A DNA stretch of 64,000 nucleotides from JBAXEO01 sp963789515 (GTDB lineage Bacteria > Actinomycetota > Coriobacteriia > Anaerosomatales > JAAXUF01), in NCBI GenBank assembly GCA_963789515.1, contig CAWBKW010000009.1:124001-188000 (forward strand). Direction: 5' to 3'. Position numbers and translations under genes: made by a program. The notes beneath the pieces were generated by a model. That model ran no database searches. It was given only the letters and a program-made list of their open reading frames with translations, and was not told the origin of the DNA. Positions 27,368 through 36,962 of this stretch are shown in pieces (position 1 is the stretch's first letter; every line of letters starts with the position of its first letter).

Positions 27368-28015
27368 ATGTCCGATGACTCACTCGTAGCTCCGGTCGCC
27401 GTCACCGCCGAGCCGCGGTTCTTCGACACCTACGCGCTGGTGTATGCGTTCACCCTCACGTTCCTGGTTCCCGGGCTCGCCTGGATGAGCACACTGCCGT
27501 TTCGCACCTACACCTTTCAGTACGTGACGGCCTTCGCAGGCCCCTTCGTGTTGGGGCTGCTCGCGACGTTCTTCACCGACAGCGCGGACCCGTGGCGCCG
27601 GGTGGCGCTTCGCTCGGCGATCCTGCTTCCCCTGGTGATCGTGACCGGGGTCACGGTGCTCTTCGCGGGGTCACTCACCGTCCTGCCGGTCAGTGGGTTC
27701 CTTCGTCCGGGCAGCAACCCTGCTACGACGCCCATCGCGTTCGCCGTGCTCGTGATACTCGCCAGTCCGCTCCTGTTCGCGCTGGTGAAACGGCTGCGGA
27801 CGCGGCCGGGCTGGCGCTCCTTGGTGCAGATGCTCGCCATTCTGATCGCGCTGGGAGTGGCAGGGTTCGTCGGCTACCTCATGCTCGGAACACCCGGCGA
27901 ACTGCGGGGGTTCGCGCGCAAGGACCTCACCATCTATCTGACGGGCGCCGTGATGTGGTACCTGCCGTCGTTCGGCATAGCCGCCGGTGGCTGGCGCGCG
28001 ATCGGCCTGGTATAG
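27368..28015 (+). CDS. Membrane protein of unknown function
   Basis: A 215-residue protein with about six hydrophobic segments, including ALVYAFTLTFLVPGLAW, YVTAFAGPFVLGLLATFF and PIAFAVLVILASPLLFALV. ATG 27368 follows GGAGGCAGC. No family is recognised. Confidence 0.7.
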   Translation: MSDDSLVAPVAVTAEPRFFDTYALVYAFTLTFLVPGLAWMSTLPFRTYTFQYVTAFAGPFVLGLLATFFTDSADPWRRVALRSAILLPLVIVTGVTVLFAGSLTVLPVSGFLRPGSNPATTPIAFAVLVILASPLLFALVKRLRTRPGWRSLVQMLAILIALGVAGFVGYLMLGTPGELRGFARKDLTIYLTGAVMWYLPSFGIAAGGWRAIGLV

Positions 28016-28041
28016 CCGAGTCTGCCGATCCGGCTGCCGGA

Positions 28042-28566
28042 CTACTGGTTCTTCGGCCCGACCTGCATCGTGATGACGGACGTGTAACCGTCGCTGTTGT
28101 CCGAGCCGGTCACCACGTTGATCTGGAGGTCGCCCTTTTCGGCCGCGACCATTCCTCCGTCACCGGTGGCAACCGTGGACGTGATCGTCCAGCCGCCCTT
28201 TTCGAGTTCGGTCTTGTACCAGTCCAGCAGTTCGCTCTGGGGGATCTTGTACTGGATGTTGACCATGTAGCCGGTGCCGCCGCTGCTGGTCTTGTTGGTG
28301 ACGACGGCCTTGACGGAGCCGTCGTCGCGCATCGGTACCTCTGAGGGGAAGTCCGCAGGGATCTTGGTGTCGCCCGACACGGTGGCCTCGGACCCGTCCT
28401 TGCCCTTGATGGTCACTGAGTCGCCGTCCACCTTCACCGCACCCCCGGTGGCCCCCTCGAGCGCACCCTCGGTCGCCTTCTGGGCGATGAGCTGGCAGCC
28501 GGTCGCCGACAGGGCGACGCCTGCCAGACAGATGATCAGCGTTGCGGATAGCACGGTGCGGTTCAT
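28042..28566 (-). CDS. Small lipoprotein
   Basis: A 174-residue protein with signal peptide MNRTVLSATLIICLAGVAL and lipobox SATGC. The mature part begins with a short helix (QLIAQKATEGALEGATGGAV) and continues as a beta-rich domain, with FPSEVPMRDDGSVKAVV and LLDWYKTELEKGGW resembling small envelope lipoproteins of actinobacteria. Function is unknown. Confidence 0.78.
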   Translation of the reverse strand: MNRTVLSATLIICLAGVALSATGCQLIAQKATEGALEGATGGAVKVDGDSVTIKGKDGSEATVSGDTKIPADFPSEVPMRDDGSVKAVVTNKTSSGGTGYMVNIQYKIPQSELLDWYKTELEKGGWTITSTVATGDGGMVAAEKGDLQINVVTGSDNSDGYTSVITMQVGPKNQ

Positions 28567-28740
28567 CTCATGCTCCCCTCGACGACGTCCCTACCTCTAC
28601 TGTGCACAGTCGGGCCGCTTCTGTAACACAGAAAGCACGGGCGAGGTCGGGGACGGTCGATCACACCCCGAGGGAGGCGTCCGGCGCACGAAGGGGGAAC
28701 GCTGTCCCCGGAGAGGCGTCTCGGCGCAAGCACGCGGCCG

Positions 28741-30521
28741 CTACGGTGCGTAGTAGTACGCCACGCCCTCGTACCGGTACGTGCCACTCAACCGGCTCTC
28801 GACACTGTCCCTCTCGGCGAGAGATGCCGTGTAGAAGTGGACGCCCTTCTTGACGTTGTAGAAGCGGTAGACGGGCTGGCTACCGGTCGGCGTGAGCGAG
28901 ATGTTGCATGCCACGCCGTCGTAGCGGTACACATCGCCCATCGTGTTGAGAAGGGTGTCCCGCTCTTCCTCAGACGCCGTATAGAAGTGCACGCCCTTCT
29001 TCACGTTGTAAAAGCGGTACAGGGGCGCGGTGTTGGCGGCGGCCGAGGTGTCCAGCGAGTAGGCGACGCCCTCGAGCGAGTACGTGGATGAAAGCGTGTC
29101 CACCACATTGGCCTTCTCGGCTTCTGACGCCGTGTAGAAATGCACGCTGGTCGAGCGGTTCAGAAAGCGGTAGACGCGTAGCGGCTTGTGGACAGCCGGC
29201 GGAATCGACGGGTCGACCACGGAGATGGAGACCGATGCGCTTGAGACGGCGGTTCCGTCCGAGGCGAGATACGTGAACGAGTCGGGGCCGGAGTAGCCCT
29301 CGGCGGGAACGTAGACGAACGAACCGTCGCCCAGGAATGACAGGGTTCCGTGGGCCGGTTGGGACTGGGCGGAGGCGATCAGCGTGTGGCCCTGAGCGTC
29401 CGTATCGTTCGCCAGCACTCCGGCTGCCGCGACCGCCAGCGTCGTCCCCGAGTTGGTCTCGTATGAGTCGGCCCGCGCGACCGGCGCGTGAACGACCGGC
29501 GCCGCTACGGTGATCGTGACCTTCACTGCCGAGGAGTACGCGGATCCGTCGTAGGCGCGGTAGGTGAACGAGTCGACGCCCTCGAACCCGGCTTCCGGCG
29601 TGTAGGCGAAGGAGCCGGCGGGGAGAGAGACAGCGTGCCGTTGGCCGGCTGGCTCACCGCCGAGGCGCTCAGGGAATTGCCGTCGGCGTCGGTGTCGTTG
29701 CGGAGCAGCCCGGGTGCCGAGACGTTGAGCGTGGTGGCGTTCGCGGTGGTGTAGGAGTCGGCATTGACCGCAGGAGCGGTGTTGGCGGCCGGCTTGGTGT
29801 CGTAGACGCGGACGTAGTCGATGTCGTAGTTCACGGGGAACGACGTGGCGGAGGTCGGGGAGCCCGGCCATGCGCCGCCCACGGCGGTGTTCAGGCAGAT
29901 CCACAGCGGGTCGGACGGCATGGGCCCGTTGTAGGTCGAACAGAGCTGGCCATCGATGTACCACTTCACATAGGTGGGCTGCCAGTCGACCGCGTACGTA
30001 TGGAATCCCGCCGAGTAGTCGGGGCCGTCTTTGGCCACGCCTTGGACCTGTGAGCCGTTCTTGTGGAGCGTCATGTAGATGCGGCTCGGGCGATCACCGA
30101 GCATCTCGAGGGCGTCGATCTCGAGCGTACTGTCGTTGGTCAGCCAGAACGCCGGCCAGATGCCCTTGCCCTTGGGGAGCTTGGCTCGGATCTCGAAGTA
30201 CCCGTAGGAGAACTTGGCGCGGTTGAGGCTCGTCGCGATACCCGACGCGTAGGCGTACCCGTTGGTGGAGCGGTTCTCGGACCTGAGCGTCATCATGCCG
30301 TTTGCGAAGGTGCAGTTGGCCGGCTCGTAGTAGGCGAGCTCCGCATTTCCCGGGCTCTGCGTGTTCCAGGGCGTACGGTTTCTCCAGGTGGCCGTGTCGA
30401 GCGGACCGTTGAACTCGTCGGAGTACACAAGGCGCGACGCACCCAACGCCACCGAACTCATGGTGGCGAGCGCTGCGACGACAGAGACAAGAAGGACGAC
30501 GAGACGGAGGGGGGTCTTCAT
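28741..30521 (-). CDS. Secreted GH16 glucanase with cadherin-like modules and DUF5648-type repeats (one frame break)
   Basis: Order: signal peptide (LVVLLVSVVAALATMSSVAL), GH16 catalytic domain (about 30-265) with the nucleophile/acid motif EIDALE and SYGYFEIRAKLPKGKGIWPA, and two cadherin-like Big_9-type modules (LLRNDTDADGNSLSASAV; LANDTDAQGHTLIASAQ). The C-terminus has three repeats of about 48 residues (VYRFLNRSTSVHFYTASEAE and two YRFYNVKKGVHFYTAS copies) as in DUF5648. A frame break near 29630 lies inside the first module. GH16 enzymes cleave beta-1,3/1,4-glucans or galactans. A TGTGA palindrome lies about 105 bases upstream. Confidence 0.85.
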
Positions 30522-30538
30522 GGGCCGGAGTTCTCCTT

Positions 30539-30583
30539 GATGGGCGTTCGGGTTCGTGGGAGAACCCGCTCACCTATCCCATC
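30539..30583 (-). promoter_or_regulatory. Leader hairpin before GH16 gene
   Basis: CGGGTTC/GAACCCG (30549-30568) is nested in GATGGG/CCCATC (30539-30583). In the minus-strand transcript the 3' arm ends directly before AAGGAG, the ribosome-binding site of the GH16 gene, so the fold could affect translation. Confidence 0.4.
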
Positions 30584-30624
30584 GGAACGTGCCGAGGAGA
30601 CCTTGACCTCCGCCTTGGCGCTTC

Positions 30625-30640
30625 TGTGACCCTCGTCACA
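30625..30640. promoter_or_regulatory. Crp/Fnr-type operator (TGTGA-N6-TCACA)
   Basis: TGTGACCCTCGTCACA has perfect CRP-type half sites. It lies 104 bases before the GH16 start on the minus strand. On that strand it reads TGTGACGAGGGTCACA, differing by two bases from the site at 38086. Confidence 0.65.
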
Positions 30641-30784
30641 CAACGAGCCGAAAAGTGCGAGAAATCCTCTGCCGAGGCCGATAGAGGGGGTTTGGCGCTA
30701 CCGGGTGCGCTCGAGAATCACGGGCGCGAAGGGCTACGGTTCGTCGGCTCGAGCGGGGGCGGCGATCGGCATCGCCGGGCTCGG

Positions 30785-32065
30785 CTAGGACGTGCTGATG
30801 CCTGCCTGGCGACGGTAGACCGACTCGATCCGGTCGATGACGATGTCGGCCCGGAACTCGGACTCGAACCGTTGGCGAGCCGCCGCACCCATCCGTTCGA
30901 CCAACGCGGGATCCGAGGCGAGGCGCGCCATCGCCTGTCCGAGCGCCGCGGAATCGCCGGGGGCAACGAGCAGGCCTGTGACGCCGTCGGAGACCTGGTC
31001 GAGCAGGCCGCCCAGCGCCGAGGCCACGACGGGCTTGCCGGCGGCCATCGCCTCGAAGGTCACGGTGGGGCAGGCGTCGAGACACAGCGACGGCATCGTC
31101 CCGAACAGGCTGCGGCGCCAGGCCTCGAGCACCAGGTCGTGCGGCCACGGGCCAACGGCGATGGCGCCCTGCGGCAGCGCCCGCCGCCGCTCATCGTCGA
31201 TCCGGCCGATCAGCACGAGGGGCGGCGGAGTGGCGAGGCTGCGATAGGCCTCGAACAGCACCTCGACGCCCTTGTCGGCGACCACATCTCCGACCTGCAG
31301 CATGAACGGCTCCTCTGGGAGCAGGGTGAGCCGCGGGTCGTCGGGGTCGAACGATGGCCGTCCGTCGACAGCGAAGTTCGGCACGACCTCGTAGGCCAGC
31401 CCGTCGCTCGCAAGATGATTTGACTCGGCCACCGCGGTACTCACGGGCAGGAAGAGATCGACGGCGCGGGCCTCCGCGCCGCGCGCGGCGCGGTTGCCGA
31501 GGTAGGTCACGGATCCCTTCAGCGCGCCGAACTGCACGGAGCAGCAGGACAGGCAGCGACGCACGCCCGGCCCCGAACAGAGTTCGGCGCTTCGATACAT
31601 CATGCGGCCCTGGGTGCAGATACGGCCGGAGTCGTGAAGCGACACGAGGTAGGGCGCGCCGACATCGTCCTTGAGTGGGACGAACGAACGTCCGAGCCAG
31701 TTGTGGGCATGGACGATATCGGGCCGGAACTCACTCGCCAGGCTTCTCAGGCCCCGAACGAGCGCGGGGTCCGCCAGCGGGATGGCGTGCCGGCGTTCCG
31801 TGGTGAAGAGCGGACCGATTCGCTGTACCGCTCCCTGCAAAGCGCGGATCCGGACGCCTTCATCGAGCCGGTCGCCCGGCCCGTTGTCGCTCGTGGCGAG
31901 CGTGGCCACGGTGACTTCGTGCCCGCGGGCAACGAGACCGCGGGCGAGCGCCTGCACGTGCACCTCGACGCCGCCGATCACCGGCGGGTAGAACTGGCTG
32001 ATGAGCAGGACGCGTAGACTCCCGCTCGGGAGGCCGTGACCCTCGAGCTCATTGGCAGTGCTCAT
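30785..32065 (-). CDS. GT4-family glycosyltransferase
   Basis: A 426-residue GT-B enzyme. It opens with LRVLLISQFYPPVIGGVEVH (N-terminal Rossmann domain with the GG loop), carries a cysteine-rich insertion (SGRICTQGRM, LCSGPGVRRCLSCCSV) and has the GT4 C-terminal signature PSLCLDACPTVTFEAMAAGKPVVAS. It uses a nucleotide sugar to extend a glycan. It overlaps the upstream DUF1616 gene by ATGA and is last in a tightly packed minus-strand polysaccharide operon. Confidence 0.9.
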   Translation of the reverse strand: MSTANELEGHGLPSGSLRVLLISQFYPPVIGGVEVHVQALARGLVARGHEVTVATLATSDNGPGDRLDEGVRIRALQGAVQRIGPLFTTERRHAIPLADPALVRGLRSLASEFRPDIVHAHNWLGRSFVPLKDDVGAPYLVSLHDSGRICTQGRMMYRSAELCSGPGVRRCLSCCSVQFGALKGSVTYLGNRAARGAEARAVDLFLPVSTAVAESNHLASDGLAYEVVPNFAVDGRPSFDPDDPRLTLLPEEPFMLQVGDVVADKGVEVLFEAYRSLATPPPLVLIGRIDDERRRALPQGAIAVGPWPHDLVLEAWRRSLFGTMPSLCLDACPTVTFEAMAAGKPVVASALGGLLDQVSDGVTGLLVAPGDSAALGQAMARLASDPALVERMGAAARQRFESEFRADIVIDRIESVYRRQAGISTS

Positions 32066-32817
32066 TCCGTCGTCCAGACCGAGATCGAGCGGGGTGCGAC
32101 TGCGCCGTCAGTGGCGCTGAGGACGGCGACGACGGGGGCGTTGGTGGTCCAAGTCGCCGATCGCCGCACCTCGAAGACGCGGCGGCCTCCCGGCGGCAGC
32201 TCAAGCTTCTGCTCGGAGATCAGTCGGCCGCCCTGTTCGATGGTCAGCCGGTAGTCCTGCGAGGCGGCGTTGATGTTGTTGGCGCCGATACGAAGCCCGC
32301 CCGACTGGTCGGGCAGCCCCCAGAGCTGGACCACGTCGCCACGCCGCGACATCCCGAGATCGGGAATCGAGAGCAGCAGGACCAGAAGCGCGCAGCCGAT
32401 GAGCGCCACAGCTCCGAGGGAAGCTCGCCTGATGGAGTAGCGGTAGGTCCGGACCGGGCGCGGCCGCACCGGTGGGGCGGCCGGGGTGCGCGCCGCAATG
32501 AGAGCGAGCAGCACCACGAATGCGAGGCCGGCCACCAAGTAGTCTGCGTTCAGGCCCAGAGGAGACGCGGCCAGTCCCATTCCCACCAAGGTCGTGAGGC
32601 TGATGCTTGCGGCGACCGTGAGCGCGAACCACTCGAAACCACCGAGCTGCCCGTCGGGATCGACGAACAGCAGCAGGGCCTGACCCGGCAGCAGCAGCAC
32701 GAAGGGAACCCCGATCAGGACGCGCAACCATACGAACCCCACGTTCACGAACATCAGGACGGCCGCGCAGAGTGCGGTGAAGATCGCCAGCATGAAGACC
32801 GCCCGGTTACGACTCAT
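32062..32817 (-). CDS. DUF1616-type membrane protein
   Basis: A 251-residue protein with four N-terminal membrane segments (AVFMLAIFTALCAAVLMFVN, LRVLIGVPFVLLLPGQALLL and two more), a fifth near residue 150, then an extracytoplasmic beta domain (about 165-251). The LPGQALLLFVDP stretch resembles DUF1616 proteins, which are found in archaeal and bacterial glycan clusters. It overlaps both neighbours by four bases. Confidence 0.75.
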   Translation of the reverse strand: MSRNRAVFMLAIFTALCAAVLMFVNVGFVWLRVLIGVPFVLLLPGQALLLFVDPDGQLGGFEWFALTVAASISLTTLVGMGLAASPLGLNADYLVAGLAFVVLLALIAARTPAAPPVRPRPVRTYRYSIRRASLGAVALIGCALLVLLLSIPDLGMSRRGDVVQLWGLPDQSGGLRIGANNINAASQDYRLTIEQGGRLISEQKLELPPGGRRVFEVRRSATWTTNAPVVAVLSATDGAVAPRSISVWTTE

Positions 32818-34748
32818 GGCGTGAGCCTCTGCAACTCGAAGATCTGGACGTTGCCGCTGTCGAACTGCTTGCTTGCGTTACGCATCACGTCGAACTTGTT
32901 GACCGTCTCACTGGTGACTGAGGAGCCGTAGTCGAACAGCTCTCGCTCCCACTTCTCGTAGATGAACCCCTTCAGGGGCTCCGTGCCGGCGATGCGACGA
33001 TCGACCAGGACGTAGCCGATGCGACCGTCCTTGAGAATCGTGCGTTCGTTCTCGTTGAACCCCGGCGAGAGGAGGATCGCTGAGACGGAAACGCCGTCCT
33101 CCGAGGTGACGAGTCGCTGTCGACCCACGCTTCCGATGAGGACGCCACCTGCGGAGTCACCGATGAATCGGCGGCCCGGCCCCAGGGTGTTCACGGCCCA
33201 ATCTGAGGCAGCGATCGATTCCGGGTCGTAGGGCACCTCGGAGATACCCGGGTCGTAGGGAGCCGGCTGGCGTGTTATGGGCGAGGTTCCCGCGACGATG
33301 CCGCCGGCGAAGATCACACTGGCCGCGAGAACGACCACGACGGCACGTACACGGGGTCGTTCCGACTCGCGTGCAAGGAGCAGATAGATGCCGGCTGCGA
33401 TCGTGAAGGCGAGCGGTACGTAGACGAAGGCGGTCGCGCGCGACCCGACGTCCCACCCGCTCCGCGTGAACCGCAGAGCCAGGATAGCGGGATACGCGAG
33501 CGAAGCGACGGCCAGCGAGCGGGAGAGCAGGTTGGTGTGCCGCCTCTCCCAGACGTACTTCATGCCGAGCGGGATGAGCACCAGAATGATGAGCACCGAC
33601 CCGATGCCCACGACACGCTCCAGAAGTGGCGCTCCATGTCCGGCGGTCGACTCGAAGAGCCGCCGGCCGGTCCCCTCGAGCCGGATGATGCGCAGCACCT
33701 CTGTGAAGCCCGACATGAGCTGCGGCCAGAGGTAGGACACGGTTATCTCGGCGACGTTGGTCAGCCACAGGATGACCGCCAGTGCGCCCAGCAAGGGGAC
33801 TGCGCCGCTGCCGGGCAGGTCGTTCAGGTAGGCTCCGAGGTTCCACACACCCGTGCCGGGAGTCTCGGCGTCGCTCGCTCTCCGGTCCTCGCGAATCGCA
33901 TGGATGAGCTCGACGAGCGTCCACGCGAGCAGCGTCGCGACCAGGATGAACGATGTGACATGGTGGGTGACCACGACAGCCAGAAGCAGCAGCGCCCCGA
34001 CGGTGTTGAGTCGGTCTCGTCTGCGGCCGTCCTCCAACTGGGCGGCGCGCAGCACGAAGAGACACGCGAGCGAGAGTGCGAGGGCCACCGATTCGTACGA
34101 GAACATCGAGTCGAAGTAGAGGAACGCGGGGCACGCCATGTAGAGCAGCGTGGCCGGTGCGGCGAACCGCGACGGCGTGGCGATCCGCTCGAGGAGCAGG
34201 AACAGCGAGATGACGGTCAGCAGCCGGGCCACGGCGATCAGGATCGTTCCCGACGTGATGACGCTCAACCCCGTGAGCTGCACGAGCACGGCGGTCACCG
34301 TCTCCATCCCGGGGTAGTAGGGCGAGACCGGCAGAAGCGCGTTGGGCGAGAAGAGACGGCGCGTCGTCAGGATGTTGTCCACCGTGCGGTAGTGCAGCAG
34401 TTCGTCGTAGCCCCACATCATCCCCGGCGCATAGACGAGCTTGACCGCATACAGCGCGATCCCGACCGCCACCAGGATCGTCACGGCCTCGGTGCGGGAG
34501 ACCCGTGAGAAGAGCAGAGTCGCCGCGGCGGGAACGAAGATGGCCAGTACACCCATCCACCAGAGGGGCAGCGCCCCGGGCGCGGCTCGGCGCGCCAGTG
34601 CATCGGCACCCGCCACGCAGACAACGCCGATGACGCTCATGAGCAAGGGGGCGAGAACGAGCCTCAACCGGAGCGATCCCGAAACCCACGCAAGGCCCGT
34701 TTCGGCTTCGGCGATGAGATCCGCTTGTGAGTCGATCGTGAGTCGCAC
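32814..34748 (-). CDS. GT-C-type polytopic membrane glycosyltransferase candidate
   Basis: A 644-residue protein with about twelve membrane segments followed by a soluble C-terminal domain of about 170 residues. The first large loop contains GYDELLHYRTVDNILTTRRL, an acidic motif in the position of the catalytic aspartate of GT-C enzymes, followed by SPYYPGMETVTAVLVQLTG. Such enzymes transfer sugars from lipid-linked donors outside the membrane. Neighbouring glycosyltransferases support the role; the family name cannot be fixed from sequence alone. Confidence 0.72.
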   Translation of the reverse strand: MRLTIDSQADLIAEAETGLAWVSGSLRLRLVLAPLLMSVIGVVCVAGADALARRAAPGALPLWWMGVLAIFVPAAATLLFSRVSRTEAVTILVAVGIALYAVKLVYAPGMMWGYDELLHYRTVDNILTTRRLFSPNALLPVSPYYPGMETVTAVLVQLTGLSVITSGTILIAVARLLTVISLFLLLERIATPSRFAAPATLLYMACPAFLYFDSMFSYESVALALSLACLFVLRAAQLEDGRRRDRLNTVGALLLLAVVVTHHVTSFILVATLLAWTLVELIHAIREDRRASDAETPGTGVWNLGAYLNDLPGSGAVPLLGALAVILWLTNVAEITVSYLWPQLMSGFTEVLRIIRLEGTGRRLFESTAGHGAPLLERVVGIGSVLIILVLIPLGMKYVWERRHTNLLSRSLAVASLAYPAILALRFTRSGWDVGSRATAFVYVPLAFTIAAGIYLLLARESERPRVRAVVVVLAASVIFAGGIVAGTSPITRQPAPYDPGISEVPYDPESIAASDWAVNTLGPGRRFIGDSAGGVLIGSVGRQRLVTSEDGVSVSAILLSPGFNENERTILKDGRIGYVLVDRRIAGTEPLKGFIYEKWERELFDYGSSVTSETVNKFDVMRNASKQFDSGNVQIFELQRLTP

Positions 34749-34751
34749 GGA

Positions 34752-36002
34752 CTACTCCCCCTGCATGCGCGTCGCCGTGTCGGCCCTCGCGGAGCTCAGT
34801 CTCGGGGAGCGCACTTCACCGTACAGAGCGAGCAAGTCGTCTGCGCACTGGCGCCACGTGGGCGCGGATACCTTTGGCACCGGGGTCGGGTGCAGAAGCT
34901 CGTCGACGATCGCTGACGCAAGTTCGTCGGGGGGGCTGTCAAGCGGAATCGCTCGCGCCAAACCGCGCCGTGCGAGTTCGCTTAGTCCCGAGGTATCGGC
35001 AACGAGCGCCGGCCGTCCGAGGGCAAGGGCCTCGATGACGGCGAGCGGGTGTGTCTCGAACTCACTCATCAGGACGATGAGCGAGCACTGCGCGAGCGCT
35101 CGTGCCATGGCCGATCGATCGGTGGGCGGAATCGCGCCGATGGTGACGCGTTCGGCCAGCCCGAGTTCGAGGGCCAACCGCTCCAACTCCGGCTGGTACG
35201 GCCCCGTCCCGATGATCCGAAGCTCGGCATCGGGAAGCTCACGAAGTACAGCCGGCATCGCCTGGATCACGCGCTGGTGCCCCTTGTAGCGCTCGAGTCG
35301 CCCGACCGAGACGATCACGCGCCGGTCCGCCCGGAGCCGCTCGGCCTCCTCTTCGGGAATCGCGGGGAGGTCGGATCCGTTCGGGATGACCACGAACCGG
35401 TCGCGCGGCAGCCGGAGCACCGCCGAGAACCGCTCGGCTTCGAACTCCGCGACGGCGACGAGCCTGCGAGCGCGGGCGAGAAGGGGTCGGAGCATGGCCC
35501 ACTGCAGGCGGCGTAGCGCTTGACGCGTGTGAGATGAGTGCCCGCCGCCGTGGAAGGTGACCACATACGGGATGCGGCTACGCAGCGCGGCCAGCATCGC
35601 CATCGGAGCGACGGCGGTGTGGTAGGACTGGACATGGATGACATCCCACTCGCCCCGCGCGATGACGCGACGGATCCCCGGCGCGACGTAGTAGTCCCGT
35701 CCGCGCGGCCAGGCGCGTACCCGCACGATATGTACGCCCTCCACGACTTCGGAGCCCGGAAGTTCGCCGGACGTGTCCGTGGTGAGTACGGTGACATCGG
35801 CATCTCTTTCGAGCAGCCGAGCGACCTGGGCGACGTGGTGCTCCACTCCGCCGACGAGCGGGAAGTAGCGTGGGGTGACCATGAGCAGCCGCAGCCGCCG
35901 GTTCTCGGCGCCGACTGCCGTGGCGGACTCGACCGCGCTCGCAGCACCGTTCCCGGCCGGCGCGATCGGGGCCGCACCGGGCGTGAGACGGCCTACGAGG
36001 TA
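34752..36002 (-). CDS. GT4-family glycosyltransferase, probably fused to preceding GT2
   Basis: A GT-B enzyme beginning LRLLMVTPRYFPLVGGVEHH, with VTFHGGGHSSHTRQALRRL, the sugar-phosphate-binding VSVGRLERYKGHQRVIQAM and the GT4 C-terminal motif MSEFETHPLAVIEALALGRP. There is no start codon in frame near the N-terminus. The frame is open upstream and reads GYLVGRLTPGAAP, a plausible continuation of the GT2 protein after a frame shift near 36005. It is therefore probably the second half of a GT2-GT4 fusion. Confidence 0.8.
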   Translation of the reverse strand, partial: YLVGRLTPGAAPIAPAGNGAASAVESATAVGAENRRLRLLMVTPRYFPLVGGVEHHVAQVARLLERDADVTVLTTDTSGELPGSEVVEGVHIVRVRAWPRGRDYYVAPGIRRVIARGEWDVIHVQSYHTAVAPMAMLAALRSRIPYVVTFHGGGHSSHTRQALRRLQWAMLRPLLARARRLVAVAEFEAERFSAVLRLPRDRFVVIPNGSDLPAIPEEEAERLRADRRVIVSVGRLERYKGHQRVIQAMPAVLRELPDAELRIIGTGPYQPELERLALELGLAERVTIGAIPPTDRSAMARALAQCSLIVLMSEFETHPLAVIEALALGRPALVADTSGLSELARRGLARAIPLDSPPDELASAIVDELLHPTPVPKVSAPTWRQCADDLLALYGEVRSPRLSSARADTATRMQGE

Positions 36003-36900
36003 TCCGCACCGCGGTGAACGCGAGGCCGGCGACGAGAGCGCCCGCACGTGCCACTCCCGCGCGATCTCCGTGCAGGAAGGCACGCAGGGCTCGGCCCACG
36101 CCGGCCGGGAGCGTGACGAACGCGTGGCGGCGCTCGGAAGCGAGTCCATCACGTGACCCGACCGCCCGGGAAAGACTCGCCTTGGAGATGCCTTCGCCGT
36201 AGCAGCGTTGGCGGAAGTACCGCCAGGTGGTGCGGGTCGCGGGGACTCTGTGGTCGACGCGCGCTCCGGGAGCGTAGACGAAGACGCCGCCCGGAAAGAG
36301 CTGCGAAGCGCGGATGCAGGCGCCGGTCTCTTCGTCGCCCAAGGGGCGGGTGCTCGTGCGCCCGAGATCCTCGCTGAACCCTCCCACGGCGGCCAGAACG
36401 TCGCTCCGAAACGACATGTTGGCGCCGATGAGGTTGCGGACCTCCGCCCCCTCCAACATGCCCTCGTACGTGCAGCCGAGAACCCAGTCGAACTCTGCGG
36501 GGAACCAGCCGGGTCGCGGGCTCTCCCAGAGCGGAGCGATGAACCCCCCCACCCCGAGCACGCTGTCCGCCGAGTAGCCGGCCACCAGCTCCTCGAGCCA
36601 CGTTTCCGCTGCGACCGCGTCATCGTCGAGGAACGCGACGATTCCCCCCGTGGCGAGTTCGAGCCCGGTGTTGCGGGCGCCTGAGAGCCCTGCCGGGTGC
36701 GTACTCGCCGCCACGGTCAGATCCGGGAAGGCCTCGGACGCTCGTGCGAGCAGCTCGAGGTTGTGGTCGATGACCAGGATCGACTGCGAAGGGGGGAGTG
36801 TCTGCGAACGAACGGAATCCACGGCGGCGACCAAGTCGCTCCAGCGGTCCAATGTGTATGCGCAGATGATTACCGTGATGCCCGTGCCCTGCGTGCGCAC
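36003..36900 (-). CDS. GT2-family glycosyltransferase (frame break near its end)
   Basis: The GT-A fold is evident: ITVIICAYTLDRWSDLVAAV, GLSGARNTGLELATGGIVAF, the metal-binding FLDDDAV and LIGANMSFRSDVLAAVGGF. The second domain has DEETGACIRASQLFPGG and DHRVPATRTTWRYF. GTG 36900 is a weakly supported start; an in-frame TTG lies slightly upstream. After residue about 300 the frame shifts near 36005 (LAFTAV then GYLVGRL), joining it to the GT4 frame. It probably adds sugars to a surface polysaccharide. Confidence 0.8.
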
Positions 36901-36962
36901 TGTCTGCCCGCCAGTCAACTGGAGCCGCTCGACACCAGCATCATACGCTGACGCGCCGTCCG

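Noticed and set aside
25405..27429. 674-codon minus-strand frame across the aldo/keto reductase, lipoprotein and GNAT genes
   Set aside because: Spans three convincing plus-strand genes and has shadow composition without any domain.
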